Source of the DNA: JANLTP01 sp031363055
GTDB lineage: Bacteria; Pseudomonadota; Gammaproteobacteria; Burkholderiales; Burkholderiaceae_E
Length of the DNA stretch: 64,000 bases
Reading direction: 5' to 3'
Assembly: GCA_031363055.1 (NCBI GenBank)
Contig: JANLTP010000053.1
Location: 1 to 64,000, forward strand
The position numbers were made by a program, and so were the translations under genes. The notes beneath the pieces are model-generated. The model was not told the origin of the DNA, did no database searches, and saw nothing but the letters and a program-made list of their open reading frames with translations. Every line of letters starts with the position of its first letter. The stretch's first letter is position 1. Below, piece by piece: positions 17,534 to 26,518 of this stretch.

Positions 17534-19717
17534 TTGAATAACACTTTGTCTTCATCGACTCTAAAAGTCGGATTGCTGGGCGCTGGCTATATTCTCGACT
17601 CCCATGCGCGCGCTTTGCAGGGCACGCCCGGCGTCGCGTTGCATGCTGTCGCCGATGTTGCGATTGGCCGTGCGCGCGCCGCCGCCGATCGCTTTGGCTG
17701 CCCGAATGCAGTCGACTCTCTGCAAGCGATGATCGCCTCCGGCATTCAATCGGTTCACATTCTGACGCCGCCACAACACCATTTTGAAGCGGCCCGACAG
17801 GCACTCGACGCAGGTGTTCATGTCTTCTCTGAAAAGCCGTTCGTGCTGCAGGCGTCGCAGGCCGACGAATTGGTCGCGCTGGCGCACAGCCGCGGCAAAA
17901 CCCTCGCGGTCAATCACAATTTCCTGTTCGCCCGCGCCTATGAACGTCTGCGCGCTGACTATCAGCAGGGTTTTTTTGGCCCGCTGGCTCGCCTCGAGTT
18001 GACCTGGCAATTCCCGCTCGGTCAACTGGCGGCCGGCCCGGTCGGCGGTTGGCTGACGGCCGAACCCGGCAATATCTTCCACGAGCTCGGACCGCACCTG
18101 GTGGCATTTGCGGTTGACCTGTTGGGACCGATCGACATTCTCGATGTCATGGTCGGCGACGAGTTACCGATCTCACCGGGTCGAGTCGCCTATCGGGACT
18201 GGTTCGTTCGCGCACGAGCCGGCAAGACCGAAGTAAATCTTCGCCTGTCGACGCGCATGGGCGCACCCGAACGCTCGATTCGTGTGTTCGGACTCGCCGC
18301 CTCGGCGCTGTGCTTTTTCGATCGCGATGTTTATCAGCGCTCGGAAGTCAGAAGTCTGAATCCACTGGTCGATGATCTGTTTGACGGAGCCCAACGCCAG
18401 CTCTCCGGCTTCGGGCAAGTGCTATCAAATTTTGGACGCGCGGCCTACGGCACCTTGCGGCGCAACGCACAGTCAAACGTCTACTCGTCGACCTTCGCTC
18501 GCAGTGTCAACGTGTTTTATGCCGGCTTGAATACCCAGCCCGATCCGCGCCTGAGTCCGGCGCTGGCGCAAGCCGTCGTCAGTGCCAGTCAAGCCATTGC
18601 CGATCGTGCCCCCAAGCCGGTCATCGTCGAGCGGCTACATTGCGCCGACAGGGCGACTGATTCGACGGCTCCAAGTCTCAGGTCAGCCAATCCTGCGATC
18701 ACCGAACAATCGCCGCCACGGACGATCCTGGTTACCGGCGGCACCGGCTTCATTGGCAAGGTATTGGTTCGACAGTTGATTGCAAAGGGACTGCGAGTTC
18801 GGGTCGTGACCCGAAGCGCCGAGGCCGGTCGGCTGGCCTTTGAGCAACTGCCGGTCGAGCTCGTGCAAGGCAGCTTGTCGGACGAAGCCTTTCTGGCCAC
18901 GACCTTGCGTGATATTGATGCGCTCTATCACCTCGCCAAGGGTGAAGGCAAGCGCTGGCAGGACTACCTGAATTCGGACGTCGAACCGACTCGAAAGCTC
19001 GCCCAGGCGGCCGCCAAGGCCGGAGTGCGACGATTCATCTATACCGGCACCATTGATTCCTATTATGCGGGCGATCCTGCACAAGTCATCAACGGCGATA
19101 CGCCGCTCGATCCGCTGATCGAAAAGCGCAATCACTATGCGCGCGCCAAAGCCACGTGCGAAGCGCTGTTGTTCGAGATGCATAGTGCCGGCCAACTCAA
19201 AGTCGTGGTGTTGCGACCGGGTATTGTCATCGGTCGCGGCTTCACGCCGGCACATTGGGGGGTCGGCGAATTTCTGAGTGCCAGCGCGATGAAGTATTGG
19301 GGTGATGGCCAACATAAGCTGCCGTTCGTGCTGGTCGAGGATGTCGCTCGCGGTCTGGTCGCTGCGCTCGACAACTCAGCCGTGGAAGGCAAATCCTGGT
19401 TACTTACCGATGCGCCGCTGCTGTCCGGTCAGGACTATGTCAAGGAGCTGGGCCGCGCGATGGCAACCAATATTCGAAGCAGCAGCATGCCCGCCTGGCG
19501 ATCCTACGCCATTGACCTCTTCAAGGAAGGCCTTAAACATCTGGTCAAGCATCCGAACCGTCGCGTGCCCAGTCTTCAGGATTGGAAATCGCGCCAGCAT
19601 ATTGCGCGCTACGATTCGTCCGCTAGCCAATCAGCGCTGAACTGGAAGCCAGCCGGTATCCGCGCGGCGCTGGTACGCGAGGGAATTGAAGCGCCGGTTT
19701 CAGACATGCTGCGCTGA
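17534..19717 (+). CDS. Fusion of Gfo/Idh/MocA oxidoreductase and NAD-dependent epimerase/dehydratase
   Basis: A 727-residue two-enzyme fusion. Residues about 8-370 are a Gfo/Idh/MocA dehydrogenase: Rossmann motif GLLGAGYI near 13-20 and the conserved EKP near 97-99. From about residue 397 an extended SDR begins with TGGTGFIG and has the catalytic YxxxK as YARAK near 536-540. I infer a nucleotide-sugar or sugar-derivative oxidation followed by a second redox or epimerisation step on the same precursor. Start is TTG 17534. It lies inside the exopolysaccharide locus. No frameshift separates the halves. Confidence 0.87.
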   Translation: MNNTLSSSTLKVGLLGAGYILDSHARALQGTPGVALHAVADVAIGRARAAADRFGCPNAVDSLQAMIASGIQSVHILTPPQHHFEAARQALDAGVHVFSEKPFVLQASQADELVALAHSRGKTLAVNHNFLFARAYERLRADYQQGFFGPLARLELTWQFPLGQLAAGPVGGWLTAEPGNIFHELGPHLVAFAVDLLGPIDILDVMVGDELPISPGRVAYRDWFVRARAGKTEVNLRLSTRMGAPERSIRVFGLAASALCFFDRDVYQRSEVRSLNPLVDDLFDGAQRQLSGFGQVLSNFGRAAYGTLRRNAQSNVYSSTFARSVNVFYAGLNTQPDPRLSPALAQAVVSASQAIADRAPKPVIVERLHCADRATDSTAPSLRSANPAITEQSPPRTILVTGGTGFIGKVLVRQLIAKGLRVRVVTRSAEAGRLAFEQLPVELVQGSLSDEAFLATTLRDIDALYHLAKGEGKRWQDYLNSDVEPTRKLAQAAAKAGVRRFIYTGTIDSYYAGDPAQVINGDTPLDPLIEKRNHYARAKATCEALLFEMHSAGQLKVVVLRPGIVIGRGFTPAHWGVGEFLSASAMKYWGDGQHKLPFVLVEDVARGLVAALDNSAVEGKSWLLTDAPLLSGQDYVKELGRAMATNIRSSSMPAWRSYAIDLFKEGLKHLVKHPNRRVPSLQDWKSRQHIARYDSSASQSALNWKPAGIRAALVREGIEAPVSDMLR

Positions 19718-19902
19718 ACGGCCGAACAGCCGCTATCTCCGCAGTCGTTGTCAGACCACCAAACTCGTCTGAATTTATCGGCCGTTGGTCGGCACTCGTG
19801 CGTCTCCGGGCGTTCCGTGAGGCGGACCGTCGAGGGCGACGGCTACAGTAAGGCGTTTGCAAATTTGGCGTAATTTTTTGACGGACGTATTCATCCTGAT
19901 CC

Positions 19903-21438
19903 ATGGCCCCTAAACTTTCTTTCGGCATTCTAATGAGCCTGGCGCTAGCCTTGCCGTGTGCGATCGAGGCCAGGACCGAAACGGGTTCTGCGCCGATTGC
20001 TGTGGCCAATGTTCGTTCGCCAGCCTCACCGCTACTGAAATTCGGTACGTTCAAACGTCCGTTTGCCGCCAACTCGCCCTGGAACGTCATGCCGATCAAC
20101 CCCGTGCTGGATGACTACACGTTACCGAAAACGGCGTACTTCCCATTCTTCGGTACGGGGCCCTACACCACCGGCGTCTTCGAGGCCAAGTCTGGAGACG
20201 CAGCGGCCGTTGTCCGAGGATTGACGAATCCGGATGGCCTCTGGAACACTGATGAGAGCGTGTTTAAAGAGGTGACGATACCGCGCTGGCCCGCTAACGT
20301 GTTGCCGGCATCCGGTACCGACGGCCACGCCGATATTGTTGATCCGCAGACGGGCATAGTTCATTCGTTCTGGCAACTACGCCGCGTCGACGACGGTTGG
20401 CGCGCGACCCAATATGCGTGGACTGCGCTGAACGGCCGAGGTTGGTCGGACCCGGCTCACAATCATCAGGGTGCCCGGGCCGCTGGCGTGCCGACCATGG
20501 CCGGTCTGATTCGCCAACACGAACTGGATGATGGCGACAGCCTGTTTCGCCATGTTGTTGCCATCACGCTGGATGGCTCAGCGTTGCGCAAGGGTTACGT
20601 CTTTCCGGCCACCGCAGAAGACGATAACGCGGCGCAAAATTATCGCGGTGGCGTGCCGATGGGTAGTCTGCTGATGCTGCCCGCGAACTTCGATACGACG
20701 CGCTTGCAAACCCCCTCTTTACGCAAACTGGCCGAGACCTTGAAGCGTTATGGCGGCGCGGTGGTCGATCAGAATCATGACACGCGATTCACGGTGCCCG
20801 TCGAGCAAGGCGCCCGGTTCGATCTGCACGCCGGCGGCTGGAACTCTGCTGCTGGCGACGATCTGAATACCATCGCCGATGCCCTGCGCAGGGTGGTTTC
20901 GGTTGACGGCTGGCTCGACGGCAACGGCAAGAAGACCTCGCTCAGCCGCAACCTGAATCTGCTGTCAATGCGAGGGCCGTGGACTGACTCGCCGGGCGGC
21001 GCGAGAGCTCGCTTCGACTCCTGGAAACAACTGCTGCGATTTGAGCCAAGAGCCGATGCGGTCAGCAGCGAGCAGATCGTTGGCAAGTCGCAGCGCATGA
21101 CTGCCTGGGCACCCTGGCAGCCTGGCCAAACCTATTCGTTCTCGGTGCAAGCCCAGGGCGGTGCCCAATTGCGACTGCAATTTCGACAACCGGACAGCCA
21201 GGTGATCTGGGAAACTCCCAATCTCGGCAACGGACAGAGAATCGACTTTGCCATGCCTTCGGCAACCGGCCTGCCACTGCTGGTGGCCACCAGCGGGATC
21301 GGACAGCCTTCCTGGGTCAGGGGCCGACTAATCGCCAAAAATGTATCGACCCAAGATGTATCGACCCAAGCCCAGGCTTGCCCGGTTGAATCCGAATCCT
21401 GCCGTACAGCCGCGTCCAACAGGAAGCCAAAACGATGA
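19903..21438 (+). CDS. Exported protein of the polysaccharide locus, function unknown
   Basis: A 511-residue protein that I do not recognise as a characterised enzyme. An N-terminal signal peptide (about 1-23) predicts export. The central part (about 45-330) has conserved-looking glycine/aromatic motifs such as AANSPWN, FWQLRR, a GLIRQHEL helix, HVVAITLDG and YGGAVVDQNHDT, a style seen in secreted carbohydrate-active or polysaccharide-associated proteins. The last 130 residues look like a beta-sandwich, possibly sugar-binding. A perfect 15-base tandem repeat near the 3' end repeats the five codons for VSTQD/A. The stop overlaps the Wzc-like gene start (ATGA), so its role is probably coupled to export or modification of the polymer. 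Confidence 0.75.
   Translation: MAPKLSFGILMSLALALPCAIEARTETGSAPIAVANVRSPASPLLKFGTFKRPFAANSPWNVMPINPVLDDYTLPKTAYFPFFGTGPYTTGVFEAKSGDAAAVVRGLTNPDGLWNTDESVFKEVTIPRWPANVLPASGTDGHADIVDPQTGIVHSFWQLRRVDDGWRATQYAWTALNGRGWSDPAHNHQGARAAGVPTMAGLIRQHELDDGDSLFRHVVAITLDGSALRKGYVFPATAEDDNAAQNYRGGVPMGSLLMLPANFDTTRLQTPSLRKLAETLKRYGGAVVDQNHDTRFTVPVEQGARFDLHAGGWNSAAGDDLNTIADALRRVVSVDGWLDGNGKKTSLSRNLNLLSMRGPWTDSPGGARARFDSWKQLLRFEPRADAVSSEQIVGKSQRMTAWAPWQPGQTYSFSVQAQGGAQLRLQFRQPDSQVIWETPNLGNGQRIDFAMPSATGLPLLVATSGIGQPSWVRGRLIAKNVSTQDVSTQAQACPVESESCRTAASNRKPKR
21341..21370 (+). repeat. Perfect 15-nt tandem duplication near the 3' end of the exported-protein gene
   Basis: The 15-mer ATGTATCGACCCAAG occurs twice without a gap (21341-21355 and 21356-21370), in frame, about 23 codons before the stop. 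Identity is complete, so the event is recent. Confidence 0.95.
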
Positions 21439-23705
21439 ACCATGAACTCACCAACCGTAGCGCGAATGCACCCAGCTTGCATCGCCGGCTACCCTTCATC
21501 GAGATTGACGAGCCGATGCCGCGCAGCACCGCCAACGAGGCTGCCGGGCTTTGGCAAACATTGGTCGCCTACAAGAAGCTCTTGCTGACGATCGGTCTGA
21601 TTGCTGCCGCGCTCGCCGCGCTGCTGGCCTTCGCGTTACCGTCCACTTACAAGTCGACGGTGGGCTTGCTTATCGAAATGGGACGACCGCGAATTCTGTC
21701 GATCGACGACTTGCGTCAAGGTGGCGAAAATCGCGAGCACTTCCAGGCACAAGCGGAAATCCTGCAATCGCGCGACATGGCAATACGCGCGGTTCGGGCC
21801 CTCAAGCTGTGGGATACGCCGGGCTTTGATCCGCGCAAATTCGATTTCGATCCGATCGGCCAATTCGTTGCAAAAGTAACGCCGCGCGCCGCCAAGGAAT
21901 CCTGGACCGAAGACGAATTGGCTGACGCCGCCGCCGAGCAGTTGATGACCTTGCTCAAGATCGAATCCTTGCGTCTGAGCGGCACCATTCGACTCACTAT
22001 TGAGACGCCGGACGCTGCTTTGTCCGCCAAGATTCTGAACTCGCTGGCGCAGGAATATCTGAATGCCGATCGTGAAGCACGCAGCGGCCAGGCGCGTTCG
22101 GTTTCAGCCATGCTCAGCGAGCGGATTGCTTCGCTACGAGACAAGTTGACGAAATCCGAGGCCGAGTTGCAATCGTTTCGCGAGGCCAACGGCATTGTCA
22201 AGATGGGAACCACCCAGCAGTCGATGATTGCGCAGCGCCTGAACGGTGTCAGCGATCGGCTGATTGCCGCGCAGTCCAGACGCATTGAACTGGAAGGTGC
22301 TTATCAGCAAATTCGCAAGGGTGGCGCCAAGAACACCGAAGTCGGTGCCGTACAGCGCGACCCAGGCGTTGCCGCCGCCAAAACACGAGCCGATATCCTG
22401 TCCTTGAAGCTCGCCGAACTGTCACAGAATCTCGGCTCGGAATACGTGACCGTACGTGAAACGCGGGCGCAGTTGGCTCAGGCCCTGCAAGCACTTGAGA
22501 TCCAGAAGCGCTCGGTGATCAACTCGATCGTCAGCGACTATGAAGCGGCACTGGCCGGTGAGCGCGAAATGCGCAAGACGCTGGATAGTGCCAAGATCGA
22601 TGCGCAGGGCGTGAACCGCGCCGAGTTCCAGTTGGCCGTGCTCGAGCGTGAAGTCGACTCGAATCGGCAGCTCTATGAAATGTTCTGGAATCGAACCAAG
22701 GAAACCAGCATGTCGGCCGAGGTCCAGGCCGACGTCGCTCGAGTCATCGATCGCGCCGTACCGGCCCCGAAAGCGTCGGGACCGAAGCGCGGCCGAATCA
22801 TTTTGATGGCGTTCATGCTGGCGGTCAGCTTGAGCGCGTTTTTCCTGCTGATTCGCAAAGCCATGGACCGGACCTTCAACACGGTCGAGCAAGCCGAGTT
22901 CAAGCTGAACCAGCCGATTCTGGCGGCGCTGCCTGAGCTCTCGCGCATATCGGAGGCCGGCACTTCAACCGTCTACATGGATCAACCGCGGACCGAGTTT
23001 GCCGAGGCCATTCGCACCACGCGAACGGGTGTATTGCTGAGTTCGGTCGAAGTGCCGAACAAGGTCATTCTCGTGACCTCGACCGCCTCGGGCGAAGGCA
23101 AGACTGCGGTCGCCACCAATCTGGCGATGGCATACTCGATGACTCGCCGAACGCTGTTGATCGATGCCAATCTCAGACGTCCGCGCGTCGGTGTGCGACT
23201 CGGATTGACACCGGACGCCAAGGGGCTGACCAATCTGGTCGGCGGTGGCAGCGAGTCGGCGGACTGCTTCCATAAAGTTCCCAAGACCAAGTTGCGTGTC
23301 TTGCCGGTTGGAAACTTGTCGGTCAATCCGCAGGAGCTGTTCCTGTCGCGACGCTTCGCACAAATGCTCGACGCGTTGAGTCAACGATTTGAGATCGTCA
23401 TCATTGATTCGCCGGCGGTGGGGCCAGCCAGTGATGCGCTGGTGTTATCGTCGATGGCGTCGTGTACGGTGGTCGTGGTCAAGGCCGGCAAGACACCCGC
23501 ATCACAGGTGAACAAGACCATCGAACAATTGCGGCGCACGGGTACCAAGGTATTGGGCGTGGTCTTGAATGGTGTTGCGGGCAGCGAGAAGCAAAAGCGC
23601 TCAGGCAAAGTCGAGATCGATGAAGGTTACGAGAAACATCATGATGCTTACCAGCCGGAGACCATCATGCAAACGCTTGATGCACATCCGGATAATCGAA
23701 GCTGA
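21435..23705 (+). CDS. Wzc/ExoP-like polysaccharide co-polymerase with BY-kinase domain
   Basis: A 756-residue inner-membrane protein that controls chain length and export of polysaccharide. Membrane spans are at about 50-72 and 455-477, with a long coiled-coil periplasmic domain between. The cytoplasmic kinase has Walker A SGEGKT at 552-557, Walker A' LLIDANLRRPR near 575 and Walker B IVIIDSPA near 653. The C-terminal tail is short and has only two tyrosines (GYEKHHDAYQ), fewer than classic Wzc, so autophosphorylation control may be reduced. It overlaps the exported-protein gene by 4 bases and is convergent with the flippase. Confidence 0.93.
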   Translation: MNHELTNRSANAPSLHRRLPFIEIDEPMPRSTANEAAGLWQTLVAYKKLLLTIGLIAAALAALLAFALPSTYKSTVGLLIEMGRPRILSIDDLRQGGENREHFQAQAEILQSRDMAIRAVRALKLWDTPGFDPRKFDFDPIGQFVAKVTPRAAKESWTEDELADAAAEQLMTLLKIESLRLSGTIRLTIETPDAALSAKILNSLAQEYLNADREARSGQARSVSAMLSERIASLRDKLTKSEAELQSFREANGIVKMGTTQQSMIAQRLNGVSDRLIAAQSRRIELEGAYQQIRKGGAKNTEVGAVQRDPGVAAAKTRADILSLKLAELSQNLGSEYVTVRETRAQLAQALQALEIQKRSVINSIVSDYEAALAGEREMRKTLDSAKIDAQGVNRAEFQLAVLEREVDSNRQLYEMFWNRTKETSMSAEVQADVARVIDRAVPAPKASGPKRGRIILMAFMLAVSLSAFFLLIRKAMDRTFNTVEQAEFKLNQPILAALPELSRISEAGTSTVYMDQPRTEFAEAIRTTRTGVLLSSVEVPNKVILVTSTASGEGKTAVATNLAMAYSMTRRTLLIDANLRRPRVGVRLGLTPDAKGLTNLVGGGSESADCFHKVPKTKLRVLPVGNLSVNPQELFLSRRFAQMLDALSQRFEIVIIDSPAVGPASDALVLSSMASCTVVVVKAGKTPASQVNKTIEQLRRTGTKVLGVVLNGVAGSEKQKRSGKVEIDEGYEKHHDAYQPETIMQTLDAHPDNRS

Positions 23706-23764
23706 AACAAACCGACTCAGACCTGATCCCACGCGGCGGAAACGCGCGAAGTTATGACTGGCCT

Positions 23765-25207
23765 CTAAAAGCCCACCCAGCGCGTCAAGCGTGCGCCGAA
23801 GATCTCGCGAATGTGGCTCGCCATTCCAGCGATGCGCAACGCCAGATAGTAGGCAATGAAAAAGATGCCAGCGGCTGGAATCAGTTGCGCCAGCGCCGAC
23901 GGACTGCCAAAAGGCCACATGACCAGCTTCGAGACCACGGCCGCAAAACCGGCGGCTGCCGCAATCTTGGCCAACGTCGACCAGGACTGCAATTCACGCA
24001 CAGAGGTTTTGGTCAAAAAACTGCATCGTCCATAGGTGGCGATCTGCGCGAACAAGGCCCCTACGATCTGACCCAGCGCCGCGCCGGGCAAGCCGAACCA
24101 ATGGGCGCCGAGCAATGAGCCCAGCACGGTGAGCACCATCAGAACCGCGTCGGCGAACATCATGAAGCGACCCTGGCGCATGGCGATCAGCAAGGTCACC
24201 ACTTCTATGGAATCAATCAACAAGGCCAGACAATAAGCCTGCACCACCGGCGCCGCGCCGCTGTAGTTCGAGGTGAACAGCAACACCAACAGCCAGGACG
24301 CCCAGGCGGCGATAAAAAACAAGGTTGGGAACATGACGAGGGCAACACCGATGTTGCCACGCTGATTCAACGCCCGCATGCGCTCGAGATCGGCCTGCGC
24401 TTCCAGCCGATTGAGCTCGGGCAACACCATCTGATTGACCGTCGCGCGAATCAGACCCTGAATCGGCGTGAATACCGCCGCCACTGAATAGAGACCGAAC
24501 TGAGCGCTCGAGTAAACGCTGGCGACCATCCATTGATCGATGCGCTGGCGGGTCAGCGACAGCGCCGCCGATATCCCGAATGGCAAGGCGAACTGGAATT
24601 GCTCACGCCAATGGGCGCGAGTCGGTCGGGAATCCGGTTCGGCATGGCGCCAGACCGCGACCGCGCAGGCCGCTGCCTTCAATACACCCAAGCCCAGGTG
24701 CGCGGCGAGTACCACCGCCCAGGAACGATAGAAATAGGCTGCGCCGACAATCAGCAGCAAGCGCAACAACGCAAAAAATAAATTGACCTGAGCCTGGCGC
24801 GCGATTCGTCGCTGCGCGTTGAACATCGATTCCAGCAAGGTCGAGAACAACCAGAGGGCCACAAAGGCGGCCACCTGAAATCGTTCGGCAAACGCAATCG
24901 AATGACTGGTAGCCCACCACCAACTGGTGAACAAGCTCAGCACCGAGGCCGCGAACAGGTAGGCCGTCGCCTGGACCAGATAGATCGAGCCGTCGGTTCG
25001 GGAATGCCGCGGCAAGAAATAAAACAGACTGGCCGGCACCGCCATCGCAAGAACCGCCTGAGTAGTGCCGGTCAGCAACCAGAGCGCGCGATAGACCGCA
25101 AAGTCGCCCTCGTTCAGCAAGCGAACGAGAATCATCGGCAACACGACTTGAATCACCATATCGAGCGCATTGACGGCGCCCAGCGAAAACATCGAACGAC
25201 GACTCAA
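23765..25207 (-). CDS. Polysaccharide flippase (Wzx-like, MOP superfamily)
   Basis: A 480-residue membrane protein with 12-14 spans in the MOP/PST arrangement, expected to flip undecaprenyl-linked repeat units across the inner membrane. The conserved LRQRIDQW-type motif (here LTRQRIDQWMVA) lies near residue 220. The start is TTG 25207, or ATG 25192 six codons in. The region just upstream consists of degenerate tandem copies of the neighbouring glycosyltransferase gene end, so the start lies inside repeat-derived sequence. It is the last gene of the minus-strand polysaccharide operon. Confidence 0.88.
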   Translation of the reverse strand: MSRRSMFSLGAVNALDMVIQVVLPMILVRLLNEGDFAVYRALWLLTGTTQAVLAMAVPASLFYFLPRHSRTDGSIYLVQATAYLFAASVLSLFTSWWWATSHSIAFAERFQVAAFVALWLFSTLLESMFNAQRRIARQAQVNLFFALLRLLLIVGAAYFYRSWAVVLAAHLGLGVLKAAACAVAVWRHAEPDSRPTRAHWREQFQFALPFGISAALSLTRQRIDQWMVASVYSSAQFGLYSVAAVFTPIQGLIRATVNQMVLPELNRLEAQADLERMRALNQRGNIGVALVMFPTLFFIAAWASWLLVLLFTSNYSGAAPVVQAYCLALLIDSIEVVTLLIAMRQGRFMMFADAVLMVLTVLGSLLGAHWFGLPGAALGQIVGALFAQIATYGRCSFLTKTSVRELQSWSTLAKIAAAAGFAAVVSKLVMWPFGSPSALAQLIPAAGIFFIAYYLALRIAGMASHIREIFGARLTRWVGF

Positions 25208-25216
25208 GTGCGCAGC

Positions 25217-25306
25217 CTGTGGATGGTCGTGGTGCAGACGCGCAGCCTGTCGATGGTCACGGTACAGACGCGCCGGCTATTCATGATCGCGGCGCGAACG
25301 GATCCA
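25217..25306 (-). repeat. 30-nt tandem copies of the glycosyltransferase 3' end
   Basis: On the minus strand the last 30 coding bases (25306-25277, ending TAG) are followed by two 30-base units (25276-25247 and 25246-25217). The two extra units are about 85% alike; the coding unit is more diverged, with its last 17 bases matching at about 12. In both extra units the terminal TAG reads CAG, so the stop was lost. A further GCGCAC remnant continues to the flippase start. Confidence 0.75.
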
Positions 25307-26518
25307 GGCGGTCTGCCGCGCAAACACAAAGCGCAAGTAGACCGGAATTTTCCGCAGGGCATAAGCCGGTATTGAACGCAGCTCGGCGAAACCGAGCAAG
25401 TCGCGGGCAAATCGGTCCCAGGCCAGGCCGACCGCGAGCAGCAGCGTCACGATAGCGGCCAACAAGATCACTGCCGGTAGCAGCGACAGTCCGGCAAACC
25501 AGGCCAACACGGCAACGGCAAACGCGCCGAACAAAGTCAGTGCGAGCAAGGCCAGTGGTGGCACGGCCAGATCGAGTGCAAACGCGATCATCGCCATGTC
25601 GGCCCCTCTAATGCCGTTCCGCAGCAGCTTCGGTACCTGGGTCAACAAGGTTTGCAGATGGCCATGTTCCCAGCGCTTGCGCTGCGATTGCTGGCCGTCC
25701 AGTGCGACCGGGAACGTGCTGTGCACCAGCACCGAACTCAGATATCGAGGTCCATGGCCGGCGGCCACCAGATCAGAGCCCAGCCGCATATCTTCGACGA
25801 TATTGCCGCTGGCCAATTCCACCGTGCTCATGATGGCCCAGGGAAAGGCCATGCCTGAGCCCAGCAACGGGCAAGGTAAATCCCAACGCGCCAATCCTTG
25901 CGGTCGTACCCAGTTCTTGACGAGCAGCGCCAATTCCGCAATGCGCACACCCGGCGCGCCGCTGCCATCGGGAAATCGCATCAGGTAGCGCGCCTGGATC
26001 GGTCGCTGGCTGGCGACGCAGGCCTTGGCCAGGCTTTGCAAGGCGCCGTCCGACAGCAGGCAATCGGCGTCGACCACGATCACCACCTCGGGAGGGTCCG
26101 CTTCCAGAAAGCGCACCCCATAGTCCAATGCATAACCCTTGCCGCGCCGATCCGCATCGGTGCGTTCAATCACCGTGGCACCACAAGCCCGCGCAACGGC
26201 TGCGGTGTAGTCACTGCAGTTATCGGCCACCACAATAATTCGATGCCCTTGCGCCGGTTCGAGCTTGGCAATCTGGTTTGTTATGCAGGCGATGGTGGCC
26301 GCAATACCGCCCGCCTCGTTGTGGGCCGGAATCAAAACGGCCAGCCGAGGGCTGAGCTTGGCGAGATCATCCGCAGGCGGTCGTATCGGGCGGCGCGCCA
26401 GCAGCACCTCAATCAGCAGCACCACCGAAGGAATCGCCAAGAGCGCGGCTACCAAACAAGCCGCCACAGCGGCCGCCGGGCCAGCCAGCACACCAGCGAA
26501 GATCGCAAGCCCCGTCAC
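25277..26518 (-). CDS. Family 2 glycosyltransferase, processive membrane type
   Basis: A 413-residue GT2 enzyme with the D, DxD, ED and QxxRW pattern of membrane glycosyltransferases: Asp99, Asp150/Asp152, Glu242-Asp243 and QRKRW at 279-283. Hydrophobic spans are at about 5-38 at the N-terminus and several between 305 and 385. It probably adds sugars to the lipid-linked unit or polymer from a nucleotide-sugar. The start overlaps the stop of the upstream GT4 gene by 4 bases. Its 3' end is tandemly duplicated. Confidence 0.92.
   Translation of the reverse strand: MTGLAIFAGVLAGPAAAVAACLVAALLAIPSVVLLIEVLLARRPIRPPADDLAKLSPRLAVLIPAHNEAGGIAATIACITNQIAKLEPAQGHRIIVVADNCSDYTAAVARACGATVIERTDADRRGKGYALDYGVRFLEADPPEVVIVVDADCLLSDGALQSLAKACVASQRPIQARYLMRFPDGSGAPGVRIAELALLVKNWVRPQGLARWDLPCPLLGSGMAFPWAIMSTVELASGNIVEDMRLGSDLVAAGHGPRYLSSVLVHSTFPVALDGQQSQRKRWEHGHLQTLLTQVPKLLRNGIRGADMAMIAFALDLAVPPLALLALTLFGAFAVAVLAWFAGLSLLPAVILLAAIVTLLLAVGLAWDRFARDLLGFAELRSIPAYALRKIPVYLRFVFARQTAWIRSRRDHE

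Noticed and set aside
19860..19885. Possible sigma54 promoter upstream of the exported protein gene in the polysaccharide locus
   Set aside because: A TTGGC element is present but no GC is found at the required 10-base distance.
25205..25276. 30-nt repeats considered as a CRISPR array
   Set aside because: The units are contiguous with no spacers, there are no cas genes nearby, and they match the adjacent gene end.
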